A DNA stretch of 64,000 bases from Pseudomonadota bacterium (GTDB lineage Bacteria; Pseudomonadota; Gammaproteobacteria; Steroidobacterales; Steroidobacteraceae), in assembly GCA_023457495.1 (NCBI GenBank), contig JAEWLQ010000113.1:124001-188000 (forward strand), given 5' to 3'. Each line of letters opens with the position of its first letter. Within the stretch, counting starts at the first letter, position 1. Positions 59,234 to 64,000 of the stretch are shown piece by piece. Under the pieces are notes generated by a model, which was given only the letters and a program-made list of their open reading frames with translations, did not search any database and was not told the DNA's origin. The translations under genes and the position numbers were made by a program.

Positions 59234-60961
59234 ATGCGTCCGCGGGCCACCTTCGTCGCGGTGTCGCTCGCCCTGCTCATCACCGGCAGATCCGCGGCTT
59301 CCGGATTCGCGCTCGAGATAAACGGCCTCGGAGAGGAGTTCGAACAGACCGCGCGTGCGAACGTCACGCTCGAACAGTTCGTCGGCCGCGAGGTGAGCGA
59401 AGCACAGGCGCGGCGCCTGCTCGCATCCGGCGAGAAGCAGATCCGGCATTCGCTCGAGGCTCATGGCTTCTACGACGTGGAAGTAACAAGCCGGCTCGAA
59501 ACGCAATCCGGGTTGCGCGCGATCTACGACGTCACGCCGGGCAGACCCGTGCTCGTGTCATCGAGCGACGTACGTGTCGCGGGCGATGCGGAGCGTCTGC
59601 CCGCGGTGCAACGTGCGCTCCGTGAATTCGTGCCGCGACTTCGTCAGCGGCTCGATCACGAGTCGTACGAATCGAGCAAGGCCGCGATCCAGAATGCGCT
59701 GGCGGATCACGGCTTCCTCGGCGCGGAGCTCGCGACTCATCGTGTCGAAGTCACGACCGCGACGCACAGCGCGGCGATCGACCTTTCCTGGAACAGTGGT
59801 CCGCGCTACCGGTTCGGCGATGCGGTCTTCTCCGAAGCGCAGCTTCCCGCCGAGTTCCTGCAGCGCTTCGTGGGATGGGAACCGGACGACTATTTCTCGA
59901 GTGAGAAGCTGATCGACCTGCAGCGCCAGCTCGTGCAGGCCGACTACTTCTCGAGCGTGATCGTGCAGCCCCGCGTCACCAAGGGCGAGACGACGGTGCC
60001 CGTGGACATCGAGCTCACGCCCGCCAAACGCAACATTTACACCGGCAGCGTTTATGCCAGTACGGATACCGGCATCGGCGTGAAGCTCGGCCTCGAGCGG
60101 CGCTGGCTCAACGCGCGCGGTCACAAGTTCCGCGGCACACTCGACATCGCGCAACGATTGCAGGCGGCCGAGCTCGCCTACGTCGTCCCGCTGCCGGGCC
60201 GGGACCGGCACAGTTTCAATTTCGGCGGCACGTATCGCGACGAAACCACGGACACGAGCGTGTCGCGCACGCAGCAACTCGTGGCCGGCGAATCGCGCGA
60301 GTGGCTGGGTTTCACGCGCACGCTGAGCCTGAACTTCCTCTCGGGCGATTTCGAGATCGGCAGCGAACGCGGAAATTCGACTCTCCTCTATGCGGAAGGC
60401 GGACTCGCCCGCAGCCGTTCCAACGATCCGGCCTTCCCCACGCGCGGATATTCCGTGTTCCTGGGCGCGCGCGTCGCGCCGACCTCCAGCGTCGCCAGCA
60501 CGACGTTCGCGGGCATCGGTTTGCGCGCGCGGTGGTTGCGTGGCCTCGGCGATCGTTCTCGCATCCTGCTGCGTGCGGCCGCCGGCGCGATGCAGGTGGA
60601 TGACTTCGACGAGCTGCCGCCGGACCTGCGCCTCTTCTGCGGCGGCGATCGCTCCATTCGCGGCTTCGACTACCAGGCGATCGGCAGCGTCAACTCCTCC
60701 GGCGACGTCATCGGCGGCAACAACAAGATCGAAGGCAGCGTGGAATTCGAGCACTACTTCCGCAAGGACTGGGGCGCGGCCGCCTTCGTGGACGCCGGCG
60801 ATGCATTTCGCGGCAGCGACTTCGCGGTGAACGTGGGCGCCGGCATCGGATTGCGCTGGAAGTCGCCGGTCGGCGTGTTGCGGCTGGATTTCGCGTATCC
60901 CGTGCACACCGACCTCGAGCATTCCTTCCGCATCCACCTCACCATGGGTCCCGACCTGTGA
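59234..60961 (+). CDS. tamA: Translocation and assembly module protein TamA
   Basis: An Omp85-family outer-membrane protein, 575 residues. Signal peptide MRPRATFVAVSLALLITGRS to AASG. Three POTRA domains precede the barrel (about 30-270; for example LLASGEKQIRHSLEAHGFYD, LADHGFLGAELATHRVEV, LVQADYFSSVIVQPRV). The barrel has the conserved lid-lock region CGGDRSIRGFDYQAIG (RGF motif) and ends in MGPDL. It works with TamB to place outer-membrane proteins and move phospholipids. The TGA stop overlaps the GTG start of tamB by 2 bp. Confidence 0.95.
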   Translation: MRPRATFVAVSLALLITGRSAASGFALEINGLGEEFEQTARANVTLEQFVGREVSEAQARRLLASGEKQIRHSLEAHGFYDVEVTSRLETQSGLRAIYDVTPGRPVLVSSSDVRVAGDAERLPAVQRALREFVPRLRQRLDHESYESSKAAIQNALADHGFLGAELATHRVEVTTATHSAAIDLSWNSGPRYRFGDAVFSEAQLPAEFLQRFVGWEPDDYFSSEKLIDLQRQLVQADYFSSVIVQPRVTKGETTVPVDIELTPAKRNIYTGSVYASTDTGIGVKLGLERRWLNARGHKFRGTLDIAQRLQAAELAYVVPLPGRDRHSFNFGGTYRDETTDTSVSRTQQLVAGESREWLGFTRTLSLNFLSGDFEIGSERGNSTLLYAEGGLARSRSNDPAFPTRGYSVFLGARVAPTSSVASTTFAGIGLRARWLRGLGDRSRILLRAAAGAMQVDDFDELPPDLRLFCGGDRSIRGFDYQAIGSVNSSGDVIGGNNKIEGSVEFEHYFRKDWGAAAFVDAGDAFRGSDFAVNVGAGIGLRWKSPVGVLRLDFAYPVHTDLEHSFRIHLTMGPDL

Positions 60962-63900
60962 AGGCGCTGCGCCGCATCCTCCTGTCGGTCGGGGCGCTGC
61001 TCGCGCTCGTCCTGCTCGCATTCGCCTGGCTGTTGCACACGCAAAGCGGCGCGCGTTTCGCCGTCGACCTGGCCACTCGCTTCCTCGACGGAAAATTGTC
61101 GAGCGGAGCGGTATCGGGCTCGATCGCGCGGGGCCTGTACGTGACGCAGCTGCGATGGCGCGACGCCGCGGCCGGCATCGACGCGCACGCGGCGCAGGTG
61201 CGCGTCGAACTATCGCCCGCGCAACTGCTGGCGAAGACGTTGCGGCTGAAGGCGCTCGCGCTGCGCGACGTGACGGTCGAACTCACGAGCGTGGCGCCCC
61301 GCGAATCCACGCCAACCACATCGCTCGAAGCACCGCTCGACATCGTGATCGATGCGTTCCTGCTCGAACGCGGTGAGTTGCGACGTGACGGCACGACGGC
61401 GCTCGTGATCCAGCGCGCGGCATTGGCGGGAAAATGGACCGACGCGGGCATCGAGGTCGACAAGATGCGCGTGGTCGGCCCGCGAGGCCGGATCAGCCTG
61501 CGGGCCCGGCTCGGACTGCACGCGCCCTGGCTCGAGCATGCCACCGGCACGTTCGAATGGCGCGACGGCGAACGGCGCTGGGCCGGTTCACTCGCCACCC
61601 TCGGCGAAGCGAATGGCATCTCGCTGCGAGGCGCGCTGGATTCGCCCTTCCCGCTGAAGCTCGCGGGCGGAATTTCGGACCAGCCGGAGCGGCCGTGGCA
61701 GCTGCGCATCCAACTACCGCGTTTCGATCCGCGCGAAGGGCTTCTGCCCGACGGCGGCCTCGAAGCGCTCGCGGCGGAGCTCGAAGCGCACGGTTCCGGA
61801 CGGCGCGTGAACGTCAGTGGCAGCATCGATCTCAACGACGAGCGCCTGTCCCTGCGCGAACTGGCCATGGACGTGTCCCCGAGCGAGGTATCGATCGACT
61901 CGCTGCGCGTCGGCGTCGCGAACACACGGGGCGAGGTGCGCGGCTCGGGTCGTCTGCGACTGGATCAGCCCGCCGCCACGGCATTCGCGCACCTGCAATG
62001 GGATGCTCTCGATCTGCCGGCACGCTGGGTCGGGACGCCCCTCGCGACATCCGGGCAGGTTTTCGTCGACGGCAATCTCGAGCAGTTCGAATCGCATGGC
62101 GCGCTCGACCTCGTGCGCCGCGATGTGCGCTCGTCCATCAACTGGAAGGCCGACGGCTCGAGACGCAAGATTTACCTGCGCGAAGCGCGCGTTTCCCAGG
62201 CGCATGGCGAACTGACGGTCGAAGGCGAGCTCGGCCTCGCAAGTCCCCTGAGCTGGCGCCTGGCGGCCGCCGCGCGGGGATTCAACCCGTCAGGCCTCGC
62301 GCCCGCCTGGCCCGGGTCACTGGATTTCAGGATCGACTCGCAGGGCGAGATCGTGGCGGACGAGCCGCGCGGACAACTCGAGCTTCGCGACCTGCGCGGT
62401 CGCCTGCGCGACCGTCCGATCTCCGGCGGCGGCTCGCTCTCCCTCGCCCCCGGCATGCGTCTCAACGGACGGTTGGGCCTGCACTCCGGCGCCATCTCGC
62501 TCGCGATCGAGGGCACGAATGACCACAGCGCGCGGGTCGACGCGAAGCTCGACATCGAATCGCTGGCCGACTGGAACTCGCAGTTGAAGGGTCGCGCGCA
62601 TCTGAGCGTCGAGGCGACGGGACGCTGGCCGGACATGACACTGGTCGCGGCGGCGAACGCGCAGGGTTTCGAATTCGCCGGGCAATCCGTCGACGACGCC
62701 CTCCTCGAACTCACCGTTCGCTCGCCGCGCGCGCCCCGTTTCGAGCTGACGGCCAAGGCGCGCGGCGCGGCGCTGTCGGGTATGCGCTTCGAGACCCTGT
62801 CCATCGAGGCGTCGGGCACCGAGTCCGCCCACCAACTGATGGTGGATGCGGATGGCCGTCCGCTGGACCTCGTCCTGCGACTGAATGGCGCGTACTCCCA
62901 ACGAAGCTGGAGTGGCAGCCTCGACGCACTGGAGTTCGATCTCGACGAAGTTCCGCCGCTCGCGCTCGAGTCGCCCGTACAGCTGCGTCTCACGCCCGAT
63001 GCGTTCGATGTCGGACAAACCTGCCTGTCGGGCGGTGAAATCCACCTGTGCGTCGCGGCCAGCGGCAGTGCGGATGGCCGCCGCTCCGCCAACTACTCGC
63101 TGCGCGCGCTTCCCCTGGAACTGCTCGCGCGCCTCGCGCACCCGGCAAACGATCTGAAGATCGCCGGCCACCTCGATGGCGAAGGCCACGTGAGCCGCGA
63201 GCCCGACGGTACGCTCTCCGGCGAAGCAACGCTTGCTTCCGCATCCGGTTCCGTGGAGCAACGCGGTCAGGGCCCGGAGCTGCGGCTGGGATACGAGGCA
63301 TTCGAGCTCGAGGCCCGATTCGCGGGCGACAGCGCGAACGCGCGCGTCGCGGCGAACCTGGAACCCGACGGCAGCATCTCGGGCGCCGCGTCGGTCGACG
63401 ACCTGCTGGGCGCCGAGCCCGCGCTGAAGGGCAATCTGACCATCGCATTGCGGGACCTCGCCCCGTTCGAATGGATACTTCCCCAGCTCATGCGCGTGGG
63501 CGGCACCGGAGAGCTCACGGCGACGCTCGCCGGTTCGCTGCACGAACCCGCCATCTCGGCGCTGCTCGCGATCCGGGACTTCCACTGCGACGTGCCCTCA
63601 CTCGGCATACAGCTCGAAAAGGGTGAACTTCTCGCGAACGTCGCGGACGACGGTTCCCTCGAGACACGAGCAAAGGTGAGCTCCGGCGATGGCGTCCTCG
63701 AGCTCAGCGGCACGAGCGCCTCGCTGCGTGAGCTCGACCTCGCGATACGCGGCGAAGGTTTCCTCGCGGCCAACTTCCCCGCGGCGCATCTGGTCGTCAG
63801 CCCGCAGATCACGCTCACCGGGAGCCCGGAGAATCTCGCGCTCGGTGGTTCGATCGACATCCCGCGGGCCAGCGTCGACCTCGACAAGCTGACCAACCAG

Positions 63901-64000
63901 GGCGGCGCGCAGATTTCACCCGACGTGGTCGTCATCGACCGGCCCGAGCGCCAGGCGCGTCGCCGGCTCGCGATGCATACAGACGTGCGCGTGATCCTCG
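60958..64000 (+). CDS. tamB: Translocation and assembly module protein TamB, N-terminal part
   Basis: It starts at GTG 60958, overlapping the tamA stop, and stays open to the end of the window (over 1010 codons), so the conserved C-terminal DUF490 part is missing. An N-terminal membrane anchor (ILLSVGALLALVLLAFAWLL) is followed by SGSIARGLYVTQLRWRD, the G-x-L-x-x-x-L-x-L-x-x-L-x-W-like start of AsmA-like repeats, and then a very long beta-helical region with regular hydrophobic strands that forms a periplasm-spanning groove in this family. Coupling to tamA is the standard arrangement. No frameshift was noticed. Confidence 0.93.
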   Translation, partial: MKALRRILLSVGALLALVLLAFAWLLHTQSGARFAVDLATRFLDGKLSSGAVSGSIARGLYVTQLRWRDAAAGIDAHAAQVRVELSPAQLLAKTLRLKALALRDVTVELTSVAPRESTPTTSLEAPLDIVIDAFLLERGELRRDGTTALVIQRAALAGKWTDAGIEVDKMRVVGPRGRISLRARLGLHAPWLEHATGTFEWRDGERRWAGSLATLGEANGISLRGALDSPFPLKLAGGISDQPERPWQLRIQLPRFDPREGLLPDGGLEALAAELEAHGSGRRVNVSGSIDLNDERLSLRELAMDVSPSEVSIDSLRVGVANTRGEVRGSGRLRLDQPAATAFAHLQWDALDLPARWVGTPLATSGQVFVDGNLEQFESHGALDLVRRDVRSSINWKADGSRRKIYLREARVSQAHGELTVEGELGLASPLSWRLAAAARGFNPSGLAPAWPGSLDFRIDSQGEIVADEPRGQLELRDLRGRLRDRPISGGGSLSLAPGMRLNGRLGLHSGAISLAIEGTNDHSARVDAKLDIESLADWNSQLKGRAHLSVEATGRWPDMTLVAAANAQGFEFAGQSVDDALLELTVRSPRAPRFELTAKARGAALSGMRFETLSIEASGTESAHQLMVDADGRPLDLVLRLNGAYSQRSWSGSLDALEFDLDEVPPLALESPVQLRLTPDAFDVGQTCLSGGEIHLCVAASGSADGRRSANYSLRALPLELLARLAHPANDLKIAGHLDGEGHVSREPDGTLSGEATLASASGSVEQRGQGPELRLGYEAFELEARFAGDSANARVAANLEPDGSISGAASVDDLLGAEPALKGNLTIALRDLAPFEWILPQLMRVGGTGELTATLAGSLHEPAISALLAIRDFHCDVPSLGIQLEKGELLANVADDGSLETRAKVSSGDGVLELSGTSASLRELDLAIRGEGFLAANFPAAHLVVSPQITLTGSPENLALGGSIDIPRASVDLDKLTNQGGAQISPDVVVIDRPERQARRRLAMHTDVRVIL

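Overview
The window is a high-GC chromosomal stretch from a Gram-negative bacterium. DsbB, TamA/TamB, lipoproteins, outer-membrane barrels, a Pst/PhoBR system of proteobacterial type, a tsaB-yoaA neighbourhood and a PhaC/PhaZ pair of pseudomonad type all point to a gammaproteobacterium. The Xanthomonadales/Steroidobacterales side fits best, but that placement is inference. No rRNA, tRNA, CRISPR array, prophage or insertion sequence was recognised. The genes look like ordinary chromosomal genes with short intergenic gaps.

Left third (1-18.4 kb): a partial ABC-2 permease, a MocR-type regulator and an exported SGNH hydrolase lead into a phosphate block. The pst operon runs on the minus strand as pstS, porin, pstC, pstA, pstB. 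Beside it on the plus strand lie dapE and a DUF47-pit pair for low-affinity phosphate uptake, followed by dsbB, a small LysM/lipoprotein pair, a DUF937 gene, and the phoB-phoR-phoU regulatory genes. I find PhoB-type direct repeats (11-bp period) upstream of phoB and phoU. An inverted one lies over the -35 of the DUF47-pit promoter, which suggests that PhoB activates its own genes and shuts down Pit. A REPIN-like inverted repeat sits between DUF937 and phoU and supplies the last codons and stop of phoU.

Middle (18.4-32.3 kb): tsaB and a YoaA/DinG-type helicase are followed upstream by a striking four-gene surface locus. Three small secreted DUF11-like proteins are encoded ahead of a 1993-residue protein with DUF11 repeats, an OmpA peptidoglycan-binding domain and a large C-terminal beta-rich barrel-like region. 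Divergent from this locus is a medium-chain PHA operon: phaC, phaZ and a phasin-like gene, closed by a clear terminator.

32.4-48.8 kb: pckG, a class III cyclase-FHA fusion, an M28 peptidase, a DUF985 cupin, dusA, an RluF-type pseudouridine synthase, a methyltransferase, several small membrane or zinc-finger proteins and two orphan sensor kinases. This part ends with a three-gene DUF1214-sortase-substrate operon whose substrate carries an LPRTAG C-terminal sorting signal, which is unusual in Proteobacteria.

48.9-64 kb: two paralogous HAD phosphatases (one exported, one cytosolic), an orphan receiver, an AraC regulator, a BASS transporter, a DUF202/formylglycine-generating-enzyme pair, a very large Gly/Tyr/Trp-rich secreted protein, an outer-membrane barrel, and tamA-tamB (tamB runs off the end).

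Sequence-level oddities not explained by genes include 14 copies of CTATCTAC, all sense-strand and kept in two reading frames at the cost of rare codons, and CCTAGG cores that fall in five divergent promoter regions.
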